Assembly (NCBI RefSeq): GCF_014649775.1
Contig: NZ_BMTR01000004.1
Coordinates: 434,001-498,000, forward strand
Length of the DNA stretch: 64,000 nucleotides
Source: Streptomyces longisporoflavus
GTDB lineage: Bacteria; Actinomycetota; Actinomycetes; Streptomycetales; Streptomycetaceae
Reading direction: 5' to 3'
Shown: positions 7,798 to 17,450 of the stretch, piece by piece
Numbering within the stretch: the stretch's first letter is position 1
Layout: the number at the start of each line of letters is the position of its first letter
Position numbers and translations under genes: made by a program
The notes under the pieces: model-generated
The model's input: only the letters and a program-made list of their open reading frames with translations
Told to the model about the DNA's origin: nothing
Databases searched by the model: none

Positions 7798-9216
7798 CTA
7801 CGCCCCGCGAAGGTCCCGCCAGACCGCCTTGGCCGCGTTGTGGCCCGACATGCCGTGTACGCCGGGGCCCGGCGGCGTGGCGGAGGAGCAGATGTACACG
7901 GCCGGGTGCGCGGTCCCGTACGGGAAGAGGGAGAGCTTGGGGCGGAGCAGCAGTTGGAGTCCGCTCGCCGCGCCGCAGGCGATGTCGCCGCCGACGTAGT
8001 TGGCGTTCCGGGCGGCGAGCACGGCGGGCCCCGCGGTGGCACGCGCCAGGACCCGGTCGCGGAAGCCGGGAGCGAAACGCTCCAGCTGGCGCTCGATCGC
8101 GTCGGTGAGATCGCCGTCCCAGCCATTGGGAACGTGGCCGTACGCCCAGAAGACCTGCTTGCCCGCGGGCGCACGCGACGGGTCGACGACCCCGGGCTGC
8201 ACCGTGATCAGGAACGGCACGTCGGGCGCGCGGTTCTCGCGCGACACGGTGCGCAACGCGGTGCCGATCTCGGCGCTGCTGGCCCCGACCTGCACGGTCC
8301 CCGCCTCCCTGGCCTCCTTCGCCGTCCACGGAACGGGCCCGTCAAGGGCGTAATCGATCTTGAAGACGCTCGCGCCGTACCGATACTTCTCGTAGCTGCG
8401 CCCCAGGCCCGCGATGCGGGCGAGGGCGGTGGGCGATGTGTCGAAGACGTACGCGCGCGCCGGGGGCAGATCGTCGAGCCGCTTGACCTCGTAGTCCGTG
8501 TGGACCGTGCCGCCGAGGTCCTTGAGATACGCGGTGAGCGCGTCCGGGATCGCCTGCGAACCGCCCCGCGCGACCGGCCAGCCGCGTGCGTGCGCGGCCA
8601 GCGCGAAGACCAGGCCGACGGCTCCGGTGGCGAGGCCGCCCAACGGTGCGATGACATGGGCGACGAGCCCGGAGAACAGGGCGCGGGCCCGGTCGTCGCG
8701 GAAGCGCCGCATCAGCCAGGTGGAGGGCGGAAGGCCCGCGAGGCCGAACCGCGCGAGGGTCACGGGGTCGCGCGGCAGCGCGGTCGACGGCAGCGACATG
8801 AAGTCCTGGAGGAGGGTGTCCCACCTGTCGACGAAGGGCTCGACGAGCCTGCGGTACGCCCCGGCGTCGCGCGGCCCGAACGAGGCCGCGGTCTCGCCGA
8901 CGGAACGGGCGAGGACGGCGGCGGTCCCGTCCGGGAAGGGGTGCGCCATGGGCAGCCGCGGCTGGAGCCACTGGAGGCCGTACCGCTCCAGGGGCATGGT
9001 CCGGAACACGGGCGAGTTGACGCCCAGCGGGTGCGCCGCGGAACACGGGTCGTGCCGGAACCCCGGAAGCGTCAGTTCCTCGGTCCTCGCCCCGCCGCCG
9101 ACGGTGTCCTTGGCCTCGAACACGGCCACCGAGAAGCCGCGGCGGGCCAGCTCGACGGCAGCGGTGAGACCGTTCGGTCCCGCCCCCACGATGACGGCAT
9201 CAAGCATCGACGGCAC
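7798..9216 (-). CDS. FAD-dependent oxidoreductase, phytoene-desaturase/PYROXD2-like
   Basis: A 472-aa flavoprotein. The N-terminal Rossmann motif '[13 protein letters not shown]' and 'GGGARTEE' follow the CrtI/NAD(P)-binding amine-oxidase pattern, and the C-terminus has the matching FAD-closing segment ('[15 protein letters not shown]'). Start GTG 9216 has AAGGAG 7 nt upstream; an ATG three codons in is the alternative. No carotenoid genes are adjacent, so a desaturase role is not supported. The substrate is unknown. A 119-bp gap separates it from the alkA start downstream on the same strand. Confidence 0.85.
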   Translation of the reverse strand: MPSMLDAVIVGAGPNGLTAAVELARRGFSVAVFEAKDTVGGGARTEELTLPGFRHDPCSAAHPLGVNSPVFRTMPLERYGLQWLQPRLPMAHPFPDGTAAVLARSVGETAASFGPRDAGAYRRLVEPFVDRWDTLLQDFMSLPSTALPRDPVTLARFGLAGLPPSTWLMRRFRDDRARALFSGLVAHVIAPLGGLATGAVGLVFALAAHARGWPVARGGSQAIPDALTAYLKDLGGTVHTDYEVKRLDDLPPARAYVFDTSPTALARIAGLGRSYEKYRYGASVFKIDYALDGPVPWTAKEAREAGTVQVGASSAEIGTALRTVSRENRAPDVPFLITVQPGVVDPSRAPAGKQVFWAYGHVPNGWDGDLTDAIERQLERFAPGFRDRVLARATAGPAVLAARNANYVGGDIACGAASGLQLLLRPKLSLFPYGTAHPAVYICSSATPPGPGVHGMSGHNAAKAVWRDLRGA

Positions 9217-9305
9217 CTTCGGACTCCTTTGTCAGCCGATGGCCTCTGGGGCCCAGGATAGGCCGGGCCGCCGACAGCGCCGCGAGCGCGGGTAGCCTCT
9301 GACGG

Positions 9306-9914
9306 GTGACGTATTGGTGGCACCGCGCCGACGCGGGCTCGGACGACTGGTTCGAGACGGGCGAGGACGCGATCGCCGTACGTCAGGCGTCCTTCCGCGG
9401 GCCGGAGGGGGGCGGCGGCCGGGCTTCCGTGGCGGCGGCGCGCTCCGAACTGGCCTGGGCCCGCGACAAGTTCGAGCTCCTCGGCGCGCAGCTGTACGAG
9501 GCGACGTACGGTGCGCTGCTCGACGGCCCCGTCAGCGGCGGGGAGCCGGTCTCCGAAGCGGAGTTCGAGGACGCGTGGCAGCGTGCCCGGCACAGCCGGA
9601 ACACCACGGCTCCGGAACCGGGCGGCCCGCTCCCGCGGGGCACCCGTCTGACGGGCACGGTCAGCGTCCTGCCGTGGGGGCCGGGGCGGGTCGGGCTCTT
9701 TGTCGACCCGGGGCTGCCGGTCATCGGTTTCGTCGACTTGCCGCACCTTCCGTTCGACCCCGCGGACTGGCCGGACGTCGGCACCGTCGCGGAGTTCGAG
9801 GTCACCGCCGTACGCTTCCGCCTCGAACCGGCGCGCAGTGCCCCGCAGATCAGACTGCGGCCGACAGCAACTCCACCACCCGGTCTGCCGTGGCCGCGTC
9901 CCGGGCGGCCGTGA
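9306..9914 (+). CDS. Conserved hypothetical protein with an S1/OB-like C-terminal segment
   Basis: A 202-aa protein I do not recognise by name. The first 85 residues are acidic and helical (AAARSELAWARDKFELLG). Residues about 115-190 ('RGTRLTGTVSVLPWGPGRVG', then 'IGFVDLPHLPFDP') read like a small beta-barrel related to S1/OB folds. The tail is proline-rich. Start GTG 9306, with no strong ribosome site. Its last 65 bp overlap the 3' end of the convergent inositol-monophosphatase-like gene, so one of the two tails is under double constraint. Confidence 0.65.
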   Translation: MTYWWHRADAGSDDWFETGEDAIAVRQASFRGPEGGGGRASVAAARSELAWARDKFELLGAQLYEATYGALLDGPVSGGEPVSEAEFEDAWQRARHSRNTTAPEPGGPLPRGTRLTGTVSVLPWGPGRVGLFVDPGLPVIGFVDLPHLPFDPADWPDVGTVAEFEVTAVRFRLEPARSAPQIRLRPTATPPPGLPWPRPGRP

Positions 9915-10680
9915 ACGGCAGCGCGTTCCCGCCCTCGATACGGAAGGGCTCCCCGGAGACGGTCAGATTGCTGCCCCCGGCCTCCGCGACGAGCAGCAGC
10001 CCCGCCGCGTGGTCCCAGGCGAGCTCCCAGGAGAACGCGACCGCGTCCAGCTTGCCCCTGGCGATGGCCAGGTACTCCAGTCCCGCCGAACCGCAGGGCC
10101 GCGGTGCGACGCCGTCGGTCCGAAGGCCGAGGAGCGCGCGCTTCTGCTCGGGCGTGGTGTAGTCCGGGTGGGAGGTCGCCACTTCGAGGATTTCGCCGGG
10201 CGCACCGGCCACCAGGCGCTCGCCGTCCAGCCACGCGCCCTTGCCGCGCACCGCCACGGCCATCTCGTCGAGCGCGGGGGCATACGTCCAGGAGGCGTGC
10301 ACCTCTCCGCGCCAGCTCAGCGCGATCAGCATGCAGAACCCGGGGTCGCCGTGCACGAACTGCCGGGTGCCGTCGACCGGGTCGACGATCCAGACCGGCG
10401 CGTCGGTGCGTATCGCGTCGTACGTCGAGGGGTCCGCGTGCACCGCTTCCTCGCCCACGACGACCGAGCCCGGCAGCAGGGTGGTGAGTGCTTCCGTCAG
10501 GTTTTCCTCGGCGAGCCGGTCGGCCACCGTCACGAGGTCGTGCGGACCGCTCTTCTGGATGACGTCGTCTTCGGCGAGCTGCCGGAACCGCGGCATGACC
10601 TCCGCCGCGGCGGCCTTGCGGAGTGCTTCTTCGACGTCCGGGACGCCTCGTACAAGAAAGTCTTCGATCGCTTCGATCAT
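9850..10680 (-). CDS. Inositol monophosphatase family protein
   Basis: A 276-aa Mg-dependent phosphatase of the IMPase/FBPase/HisN superfamily. Metal ligands are visible in 'VVGEEAVHA' and 'WIVDPVDGTRQFVHG', and the C-terminal 'WDHAAGLLLVAEAGG' motif is intact. The frame is open further upstream, but ATG 10680 fits the family start (MIEAIEDFL); GGAGG sits unusually close, only 1 nt before it. The substrate could be inositol phosphate, histidinol phosphate or a nucleotide such as PAP; context does not decide. The 3' end overlaps the convergent 9306-9914 gene. Confidence 0.88.
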   Translation of the reverse strand: MIEAIEDFLVRGVPDVEEALRKAAAAEVMPRFRQLAEDDVIQKSGPHDLVTVADRLAEENLTEALTTLLPGSVVVGEEAVHADPSTYDAIRTDAPVWIVDPVDGTRQFVHGDPGFCMLIALSWRGEVHASWTYAPALDEMAVAVRGKGAWLDGERLVAGAPGEILEVATSHPDYTTPEQKRALLGLRTDGVAPRPCGSAGLEYLAIARGKLDAVAFSWELAWDHAAGLLLVAEAGGSNLTVSGEPFRIEGGNALPFTAARDAATADRVVELLSAAV

Positions 10681-10907
10681 GCCTCCATGAGAGCACGCCG
10701 AACTGACAATCCGTGCGGCCCGGCGGTACAGGCCATGGAATCGAGATGAATCCCCCGTTAACCACCCGACCCCTCCCTGCCGGCGTCCAAATGACCCGTT
10801 CCGGGTGAAGTGCCCCGGCCCCGGAACCGTCATAGGGTGGATTTCATGGCGTAATGCCCTCTTCGGAGGCCCTTTGTGCGCCGCCCCGTCCCGAAAGGGT
10901 CACTTCC

Positions 10908-12002
10908 ATGCATCCCTCCCTCAACCCGGCCGCGCTGGCCGGGCTGCGCCGTCCGCGCCCCTATCCCGCCGTCACGGTCCTGCTGCCCACCCACCGCAGA
11001 GAGCCGGACAACGCCCAGGACCCGGTGCGGCTGCGCAATCTCGTCCACGAGGCCAAGGAACGCCTGAAGTCCGATCCGGCCGTGGCCAGGGAGCAGCGGA
11101 TCGAGGTGGCCCGGCAGCTGGACCGGGCGGTGGCGGAGATCGACCTCGTGCACGCCGAGGACGGGCTCGCCGTCTTCGCGGCCCGCGGCGAGCACCAGGT
11201 GTGGTCGCTGGCGAGGACGGTGCCTTCGAGGGTGGTGCTCTCGGACACCTTCCTCACGCGCAACGTCGTCGCGGCACAGGCGGCCGAGCGCCCCTACTGG
11301 GTGCTCGCCGTCTCGGCCGACCGCGTCTCGCTGTGGAGCGGCACCGCGACGCGGGTCACCGAGCACGAGGCGGACGGATTTCCGCTGACCAGGAGCCGCG
11401 ACGACCAGGACGCCGAGCGCAAGGAGCGGATCGGCGACGTGCCGAGCACCTTCCGCGACGAGCAGACCCGCAGGTTCCTGCGCGAGGCGGACGGCGCCGC
11501 GGCCGGTGTGCTCCGCTCACATCCGCGCCCTCTGTTCGTGGCCGGGGAGGCCGCCGCGCTTTCCCTGCTCGACGAGGTCGGGGCGGTCGGCAAGGAGGGC
11601 ACGCCCGTACCGCACGGCGGCCTCGCGCACGGCCCCGCGGACGCGGTGTGGCAGGCGGTACGCCCCTTCCTCGCGGCCGGCGACAGGGCCGGGCTCGATG
11701 CCGTGCTGCATGAGCTGGACGCGGCGCAGGGCCGGCGTCAGTACGCCGCCGGTCTCGACGAGGTCTGGCAGAACGTGACGACGGACCGCGTCCGCTTCCT
11801 CGCCGTGGAGGACACCTACCGGGCGACCGTGCGTGACGACGGCGGCCATCTGGTGCCCGCCGACCCGGACGATCTGGACGCGGTGGACGACGTGGTCGAC
11901 GACATCGTCGAGCGGGCCCTGGACACCGGCGCACAGGTCCGCTTCGTACCCGGGGACACGCTTGCCGACCGGGGCCGGATCGCCTGCGTCCTGCGGTACT
12001 GA
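10908..12002 (+). CDS. BaeRF-family (archaeo-eukaryotic release-factor-like) protein
   Basis: A 364-aa protein matching the bacterial aeRF1-like family that databases often mislabel as chemotaxis protein. Features include 'YPAVTVLLPTHR' near the start, 'LAVSADRVSLWSG' in the middle and a C-terminal 'FVPGDTLADRGRIACVLRY' strand-loop-strand like the eRF1 third domain. Start ATG 10908 follows GAAAGGG. A TAGGGT hexamer at 10833-10838 could be a -10 element. Family members are proposed to act on ribosomes or tRNA; the biochemical role is not established. Confidence 0.75.
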   Translation: MHPSLNPAALAGLRRPRPYPAVTVLLPTHRREPDNAQDPVRLRNLVHEAKERLKSDPAVAREQRIEVARQLDRAVAEIDLVHAEDGLAVFAARGEHQVWSLARTVPSRVVLSDTFLTRNVVAAQAAERPYWVLAVSADRVSLWSGTATRVTEHEADGFPLTRSRDDQDAERKERIGDVPSTFRDEQTRRFLREADGAAAGVLRSHPRPLFVAGEAAALSLLDEVGAVGKEGTPVPHGGLAHGPADAVWQAVRPFLAAGDRAGLDAVLHELDAAQGRRQYAAGLDEVWQNVTTDRVRFLAVEDTYRATVRDDGGHLVPADPDDLDAVDDVVDDIVERALDTGAQVRFVPGDTLADRGRIACVLRY

Positions 12003-12063
12003 CGTCAGCCAGCCCCCCGACCACAAGCAGCAGGGATCAGCAGCAGGGAAAGGACCGCTCCGA

Positions 12064-12705
12064 ATGAACCCCACGCCGCACAGCAGAAACCGGCGCTCCG
12101 CGCGCCGCGGGCCCGCGGTGTCCGCCGCGCTCACCCTCGCCGCCTCGGTGACGGTCGCCGCCGCCCTCGTGTCGTGCGGCAGCGACAGCGACGGGCCGTC
12201 GTCCGAGGGCAGCCGGACATCGGCCCCCGACGCGTCGTCGTTCTCGGAGAAGACCGCTTCTCCGCTGAAGTCGAAGGCCTCCGAGGCAGCCGAGTCCGCC
12301 CGTTCCTCGGCGTCCGAGGCGGAGGCTTCCGCATCGGAGCGCGCGGACGAGTACGAGGCGTCCGTGTCCGCCGACACCGAGCGGGCCAACCAGGCCGCCG
12401 AGAAAGCCCTGAAGGACGTCACCGGGCGGGGCAACGCGATGTCCGACGTCTCCATGACGGGCAAGCCGCGCTCCGAGACCGGCGGCGTGCTCGCCTCGGT
12501 GGTGACCTTCACCAACAGGACCGACAAGACGGCGGACTTCGCCGTGCGGGTCGACTTCAGGAACTCCTCCGGCAAGACCGTGGAGACCCGCTACATCGGC
12601 ACGGAGAACCTCGAACCGGGCAAGCGGGCCCAGCGGTACGCCATCAGCCACGAACCCCCGGAGCCGAAGCTCTCCGCGCATCTGGTCAAGGCCCAGCGGT
12701 ACTGA
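12064..12705 (+). CDS. Putative lipoprotein with low-complexity Ala/Ser linker
   Basis: A 213-aa secreted lipoprotein. The signal peptide ends at the lipobox LVSC (Cys38). Residues about 60-130 form an Ala/Ser/Glu-rich helical linker (KASEAAESARSSASEAEA). The C-terminal 80 residues form a beta-rich domain ('VVTFTNRTDKTADFAVRVDF') similar in pattern to FxLYD-type extracellular domains. Start ATG 12064 follows GAAAGGA. It is on the same strand 61 bp after the BaeRF gene. No enzyme motif is seen. Confidence 0.75.
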   Translation: MNPTPHSRNRRSARRGPAVSAALTLAASVTVAAALVSCGSDSDGPSSEGSRTSAPDASSFSEKTASPLKSKASEAAESARSSASEAEASASERADEYEASVSADTERANQAAEKALKDVTGRGNAMSDVSMTGKPRSETGGVLASVVTFTNRTDKTADFAVRVDFRNSSGKTVETRYIGTENLEPGKRAQRYAISHEPPEPKLSAHLVKAQRY

Positions 12706-12726
12706 CCCGCTCAGGCTCCCGGCGTC

Positions 12727-13998
12727 TCAGAAGTCCACGGCGTCGCGGACGAGCGGGCACGTCATGCAGTGCCCGCCGCCGCGGCCCCGGCCGAGTTCGG
12801 CGCCGACGATGGTGATCACCTCGACGCCCGCCTTGCGCAGCAGGGTGTTGGTCTGGGTGTTGCGGTCGTAGGTGAAGACGACACCCGGCTCCAGGGCGAC
12901 GGCGTTGTTGCCGCTGTCCCACTGCTGCCGCTCGGAGGCGTAGACGTCGCCGCCCGTCTCGATGACGCGCAGGTCGGGCAGGCCGAGTGACGTGGCGACC
13001 ACCTCGACGAACGTACGCGAACCCTCGTCCGTGATCTCGACGCCGACCGGCTTGTCGCTGGGCCGCAGGGTGAAGGAGTGCACGGCGTCCATGATCTTCG
13101 GGTAGAGCGTGACGATGTCCCGGTCGGCGAAGGTGAAGACGGTGTCGAGGTGCATGGCGGACCGGAGTTTGGGCATGCCGGCGACGATGACCCGCTCGGC
13201 CGCGCCGTTCTTGAACAGTTCCGCGGCGACCTGGGTGATGGCCTGGCGCGAGGTGCGCTCGCTCATGCCCATCAGGACGACGCCGTTACCGACGGGCATG
13301 ATGTCGCCGCCCTCGAACGTCGCCTGCCCCCAGTCGAGTTCGGGGTCGCCCCACCACACCGTGGCGCCCTTGAAGTCGGGATGGAACTCGTAGACGGCCT
13401 TCATCAGAAGCGTCTCGTCGTGCCGGGCCGGCCAGTACAGCGGATTGAGCGTGACGCCCCCGTACAGCCAGCACGTCGTGTCGCGGGTGTAGAGAGTGTT
13501 CGGCAGCGGCGGCATCAGATATTCGCGTACGCCGGTGGATTCGCGTACGAGAGCGACGTAGCCGGAGCGGAACTCGTCCGGCAGATCCGCGGTGGCCAGC
13601 CCCCCGATGAGGTACTCGGCGAGCTGCCGGGGTTCGAGGGTGTCCAGGAAGGCGCGGGTGTTGTCGAGGAGCCCGAGGCCGACCTCGTTCGCGGTGATCT
13701 TCCGGTCGAGGAGCCAGTCCTTCGCGCCCGGGACCGCCATGGTCTGGGCGAGCAGCTCGTGCAGTTCGAGCACCTCGACGCCGCGCTGCTGGAGCTTGAT
13801 GACGAAGTCGGCGTGGTCGCGCTGGGCGTTCTCCACCCACATGACGTCGTCGAAGAGCAGGTCGTCGGCGTTGGTGGGGGTCAGTCTGCGGTGGGCGAGT
13901 CCGGGCGCGCAGACCAGTACCTTGCGCAGCCTGCCGACCTCGGAGTGGACGCCGAACGTCGGTGCGGCGGGGGTGTCGGGGCTGTCGGGGCTTGTCAC
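12727..13998 (-). CDS. arcA: Arginine deiminase
   Basis: A 423-aa cytoplasmic enzyme converting L-arginine to citrulline and ammonia. Conserved elements are '[15 protein letters not shown]', 'YTRDT', 'FEGGD', 'HLDTVF' and the C-terminal nucleophile region [10 protein letters not shown], with Cys411 as expected catalytic residue. The GTG at 13998 has GAAAGG upstream and is preferred over an upstream ATG at 14025. It follows the antiporter gene by 73 bp in the same direction, so arginine import and hydrolysis are likely co-expressed. No ornithine carbamoyltransferase or carbamate kinase gene is adjacent, so ATP gain from citrulline is not supported here. Confidence 0.95.
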   Translation of the reverse strand: MTSPDSPDTPAAPTFGVHSEVGRLRKVLVCAPGLAHRRLTPTNADDLLFDDVMWVENAQRDHADFVIKLQQRGVEVLELHELLAQTMAVPGAKDWLLDRKITANEVGLGLLDNTRAFLDTLEPRQLAEYLIGGLATADLPDEFRSGYVALVRESTGVREYLMPPLPNTLYTRDTTCWLYGGVTLNPLYWPARHDETLLMKAVYEFHPDFKGATVWWGDPELDWGQATFEGGDIMPVGNGVVLMGMSERTSRQAITQVAAELFKNGAAERVIVAGMPKLRSAMHLDTVFTFADRDIVTLYPKIMDAVHSFTLRPSDKPVGVEITDEGSRTFVEVVATSLGLPDLRVIETGGDVYASERQQWDSGNNAVALEPGVVFTYDRNTQTNTLLRKAGVEVITIVGAELGRGRGGGHCMTCPLVRDAVDF

Positions 13999-14071
13999 GG
14001 TGCGCCTTTCGTCGGTCGGTACCACGGGGGCCGGGTGTCGGGGGCCTGGTGTCGGGGGCGGTCAGAGGCGG

Positions 14072-15535
14072 TCAGAGCTGGATCCAGCCCGCCGAGAGAG
14101 CGATCACGCCCACCACGGCGCCCGCGATCGAGACCACGCAGATGACGGCCTCGCGCGGGGAGAACAGGCGCCGGTTCTGTTCGCGCCGGGCCTTGATGAA
14201 CAGGAGCGTCGCGGGGGCGTAGAGGATGAAGGAGACCAGGACGAACTTGAGCCCCGCGGCGTACAGCAGGAACGCCGTGTAGAGCACGGCGATGACCGCG
14301 ATGACCAGTTCCCCGCGGGTGCTCTGCCCGGCGACCGCCGGGTCCCGGCGTCCTGCCCCGAGGGCGATCTTGACGGCGAAACCGGCCGCCAGCAGGAACG
14401 GGATGAGGCTCAGCGCACTGGTCAGGTCGAGCGCGAAGTTGAACGCGTCGTCGGAGAACATCGTGACGATCAGGACGACCTGGCTGAGCGCGGTGGTCAT
14501 CAGGAGCGCGGGGACGGGAACGTCCTCGGAGGTGGCCTTGCGCAGGAAGCGGGGCATGTCGTCGTCCTTCGCGGCGACGAAGAGCACTTCCGCGGCCATC
14601 AGCGTCCAGGCGAGGTAGGCGCCGAGCACGGAGACGATGAGGCCGACGCTGACGAAGACCTTGCCCCAGGTTCCGACGGCCTCTTCCAGGACGCCCGCCA
14701 TGGACGGCTGGCGCAGCTCGGCGATCTCCGCCATCGGCATGATCCCGTACGACACGATGGTGACGGAGGCGAAGACGGCGAAGACGCTGAGGAAGCCCAG
14801 GACCGTGGCCCGGCCGACGTCCTCGCGGCGCTTGGCGTGCCGGGAGTAGACGCTCGCGCCCTCGACCCCGAGGAAGACGAAGACGGTGGCCAGCATGGTG
14901 CCGCGCACCTGGTTGAAGAGCGATCCCGCGTAGTCCGCGCCGCCGAAGTTGTCGGCGAACACGGACGGCTCGAAGAAGAAGAGCGCCAGGATCACGAAGA
15001 CGAGGATGGGCACGATCTTGGCGACGGTCACGATCCTGTTGATCGCCGCGGCTTCCTTCACCCCGCGGCGGATCAGCAGGAAGAACGCCCACAGGCCGAA
15101 CGAGGAGAGGACGACCGCGATGAGGGTGTCGCCGTCGCCGAGGCTCGGCCAGATGGCGCCGACGGTCGACATGATGAGCACCCAGTAGGTGACGTTGCCG
15201 ACGCAGGCGCTCGCCCAGTACCCGAAGGCGGAGAAGAAGCCGAGGTACTCGCCGAACCCCGCCTTCGCGTAGGCGTAGACACCGGCGTCCAGATCGGGTC
15301 TGCGGACGGCGAGGGTCTGGAAGACGAACGCGAGCATGAGCATGCCCGCACCGGCGATGGCCCAGGCGATCAGCGCGCCCGCGACGCCGGTCTCCTGGGC
15401 GAACCGGCGCGGCAGCGAGAACACGCCCGCGCCGACCATCGAGCCGACGACCATCGTCGTCAGCGTCATGAGCGTCAGTTTGACGGCCGGTGACGCGCCG
15501 GCGGTGGCCTGGTCACTCGTCTCAGCGTGGCTCAT
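14072..15535 (-). CDS. arcD: APC-superfamily basic amino acid antiporter (arginine:ornithine ArcD-like)
   Basis: A 487-aa membrane protein with about 12-13 hydrophobic segments and the APA-family start 'VVGSMVGAGVFSLPRRFAQ'. The ATG at 15535 is preceded by AGGGGA. Its place directly upstream of arginine deiminase, in the same direction, supports exchange of arginine against ornithine or citrulline. Lysine or another basic amino acid is possible, since families overlap. It is divergent from the lipoate-ligase gene across about 100 bp. Confidence 0.88.
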   Translation of the reverse strand: MSHAETSDQATAGASPAVKLTLMTLTTMVVGSMVGAGVFSLPRRFAQETGVAGALIAWAIAGAGMLMLAFVFQTLAVRRPDLDAGVYAYAKAGFGEYLGFFSAFGYWASACVGNVTYWVLIMSTVGAIWPSLGDGDTLIAVVLSSFGLWAFFLLIRRGVKEAAAINRIVTVAKIVPILVFVILALFFFEPSVFADNFGGADYAGSLFNQVRGTMLATVFVFLGVEGASVYSRHAKRREDVGRATVLGFLSVFAVFASVTIVSYGIMPMAEIAELRQPSMAGVLEEAVGTWGKVFVSVGLIVSVLGAYLAWTLMAAEVLFVAAKDDDMPRFLRKATSEDVPVPALLMTTALSQVVLIVTMFSDDAFNFALDLTSALSLIPFLLAAGFAVKIALGAGRRDPAVAGQSTRGELVIAVIAVLYTAFLLYAAGLKFVLVSFILYAPATLLFIKARREQNRRLFSPREAVICVVSIAGAVVGVIALSAGWIQL

Positions 15536-15638
15536 GCGGTCCCCTGTGCGGGAATTCATCCCTGGTGGGCAGAGTTGTCCTGTTATGAAATCGCAGGCTG
15601 AGGGTGTCCGCGATTCGGCCGCGTCCGGAGGAAGCACA

Positions 15639-16694
15639 GTGCACGGTGAGTACAAGGTCCCGGGCGGCAAGCTCGTCGTCGTGGACCTGGAGGTCGAGGA
15701 CGGCGCGCTGCGGCACGTGCGGGTGGCGGGGGACTTCTTCCTCGAACCGGACGAGGCGTTCGACGCCCTGAGCCACGCCCTGGAGGGCGCCCCCGCGGAC
15801 ACCGACGCGGCGGGCCTCGCCGCTCGTATCGACGCGGCGCTCCCGCAGGGCACCGTCCTCTACGGGCTCACCTCGGAGGGCGTGGGCGTCGCCGTACGCC
15901 GCGCCCTCGCGCACGCCACCGACTGGACGGACTACGACTGGCAGCTGATCCATGAGGCTCCCCAGTCGCCCGCGCTGCTCATGGCCCTGGACGAGGTGCT
16001 GACCGAGGAGGTCGCCGCCGGGCGGCGCCCGCCGACGCTGCGTGTGTGGGAGTGGGAGTCCCCGGCGGTGGTCATCGGCAGCTTCCAGTCGCTGCGCAAC
16101 GAAGTGGACCCGGCGGGCACCGAGCGGCACGGCGTGCAGGTGGTGCGGCGGATCAGCGGCGGCGGTGCCATGTTCTGCGAGCCGGGCAACGCCATCACGT
16201 ACTCCCTGTCCGTCCCGGACTCCCTCGTGCAGGGCCTCTCCTTCGCCGACAGTTACGCCTATCTGGACGACTGGGTGCTCGAAGCCCTCGGCGACATGGG
16301 CATCAAGGCGTGGTACCAACCGCTGAACGACATCGCCACCGACGCGGGCAAGGTCGCGGGCGCCGCCCAGAAGCGGGTCGTGGGCGGGCACGGCGCCGTG
16401 CTGCACCACGTGACCATGTCGTACGACATCGACGCGGAGAAGATGGTGGAGGTGCTCCGCATCGGCCGCGAGAAGCTCTCCGACAAGGGCACGAGGAGTG
16501 CGAAGAAGCGTGTGGACCCGCTGCGGCGCCAGACGGGACTGCCCCGCGAGGCCGTGATCGAGCGGATGCTCGACTCCTTCCGCACGCGGTACGGCCTGTC
16601 GGCGGGCAAGGTCACGGACGGGGAGATGGCCAGGGCGCGGGAGCTCGCCCGGACGAAGTTCAGCTCCCCGGAGTGGACGGCGCGGGTGCCGTAG
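15639..16694 (+). CDS. lplA: Lipoate-protein ligase family protein
   Basis: A 351-aa enzyme expected to attach lipoate (or octanoate) to lipoyl domains via lipoyl-AMP. The family motif RRISGGGAMF is present, followed by 'NDIATDAGKVAGAAQKR' holding the catalytic lysine region, and a C-terminal accessory domain. The N-terminal 85 residues form a small accessory-like domain that precedes the catalytic part. GTG 15639 follows GGAGGAAG. The last 35 bp overlap the convergent DUF4232 gene. Scavenging of free lipoate is inference. Confidence 0.88.
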   Translation: MHGEYKVPGGKLVVVDLEVEDGALRHVRVAGDFFLEPDEAFDALSHALEGAPADTDAAGLAARIDAALPQGTVLYGLTSEGVGVAVRRALAHATDWTDYDWQLIHEAPQSPALLMALDEVLTEEVAAGRRPPTLRVWEWESPAVVIGSFQSLRNEVDPAGTERHGVQVVRRISGGGAMFCEPGNAITYSLSVPDSLVQGLSFADSYAYLDDWVLEALGDMGIKAWYQPLNDIATDAGKVAGAAQKRVVGGHGAVLHHVTMSYDIDAEKMVEVLRIGREKLSDKGTRSAKKRVDPLRRQTGLPREAVIERMLDSFRTRYGLSAGKVTDGEMARARELARTKFSSPEWTARVP

Positions 16695-17409
16695 GCCGGG
16701 AGGGGGCCGTGTCGTCCGCGGGCTCCCGCTGCCAGGCGGTGGTGCCGATACGGCCCGTGTTGCCGAGGTCGATGCGGCCCTGCGGGGTCACGGTCCCGGA
16801 GCGGGCGCCCGGCACCGGCGTGACCTTGAGGTAGGTGCCGCTGACGGCGGTGGTGGTCGTGTCGGTGACGGTGTTGCGCCAGACGAGCACGGTGTAGGCC
16901 GCCTCGCCCGTCTTGAGCGAGACGGAGTGGTCGGGGCCGGGGTCATCGTCCCTGGTCATGATGGGCGCGGTGCCTTCGAGGATCTGTACGTCGAGGGGTT
17001 CGCGGTGCTCGTCGAGGACCCGCAGCTTCGGGTAGCCCTTCAGGCGATAGGTGTCCTTGCCGCAGTTGGTCAAGGTCACGCTCATCGCGCGCAGGCCCAT
17101 GGCGGCGTCGACCATGCCCGGCTCGATGCGGACCCCGCTCGCGGGGCAGGAAGGCGAAGGCACGTCGGGCACTTCGCCCGGCCCCATCTCCGCGGACGCC
17201 TCCGTCGTCGGGACCGGATCGGCGGAGTCGGACCGGCCGCCAGCCGCATCGGACCGCCCGCCCTGCGCGGGCGCGGTACGCCCGGGATCGCCCTCCCGCT
17301 CCAGCTCCTCCGAGAGTCCGCACCCGGTGGCGAGCAGCGCCACGGCCGAGAGGACGGCCGCATGCCTGAACCGGGAGATGGATCTGCGTCTGAACGGAAT
17401 GACGGTCAC
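16660..17409 (-). CDS. DUF4232 domain lipoprotein
   Basis: A 249-aa exported lipoprotein. The signal peptide ends in the lipobox LATGC (Cys near 30), followed by a disordered Gly/Ser/Asp linker. Residues about 88-215 match the DUF4232 pattern: two cysteines (PSCPASG, TNCGKDTYRLKGYP) likely forming a disulfide and an extracellular beta-sandwich. The tail is Pro/Ala-rich and its DNA overlaps the end of lplA. DUF4232 proteins are common cell-surface proteins in Streptomyces of unknown function. Confidence 0.85.
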   Translation of the reverse strand: MTVIPFRRRSISRFRHAAVLSAVALLATGCGLSEELEREGDPGRTAPAQGGRSDAAGGRSDSADPVPTTEASAEMGPGEVPDVPSPSCPASGVRIEPGMVDAAMGLRAMSVTLTNCGKDTYRLKGYPKLRVLDEHREPLDVQILEGTAPIMTRDDDPGPDHSVSLKTGEAAYTVLVWRNTVTDTTTTAVSGTYLKVTPVPGARSGTVTPQGRIDLGNTGRIGTTAWQREPADDTAPSRPTAPAPSTPGS

Positions 17410-17450
17410 GCGGAGATCATGCCATGGCCACGGTTTCTCCCCATCTGACG

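Noticed and set aside
7798..9216. Carotenoid phytoene desaturase
   Set aside because: The FAD motifs fit the wider family, but no crtE, crtB or cyclase genes are nearby and the sequence is closer to PYROXD2-like proteins.
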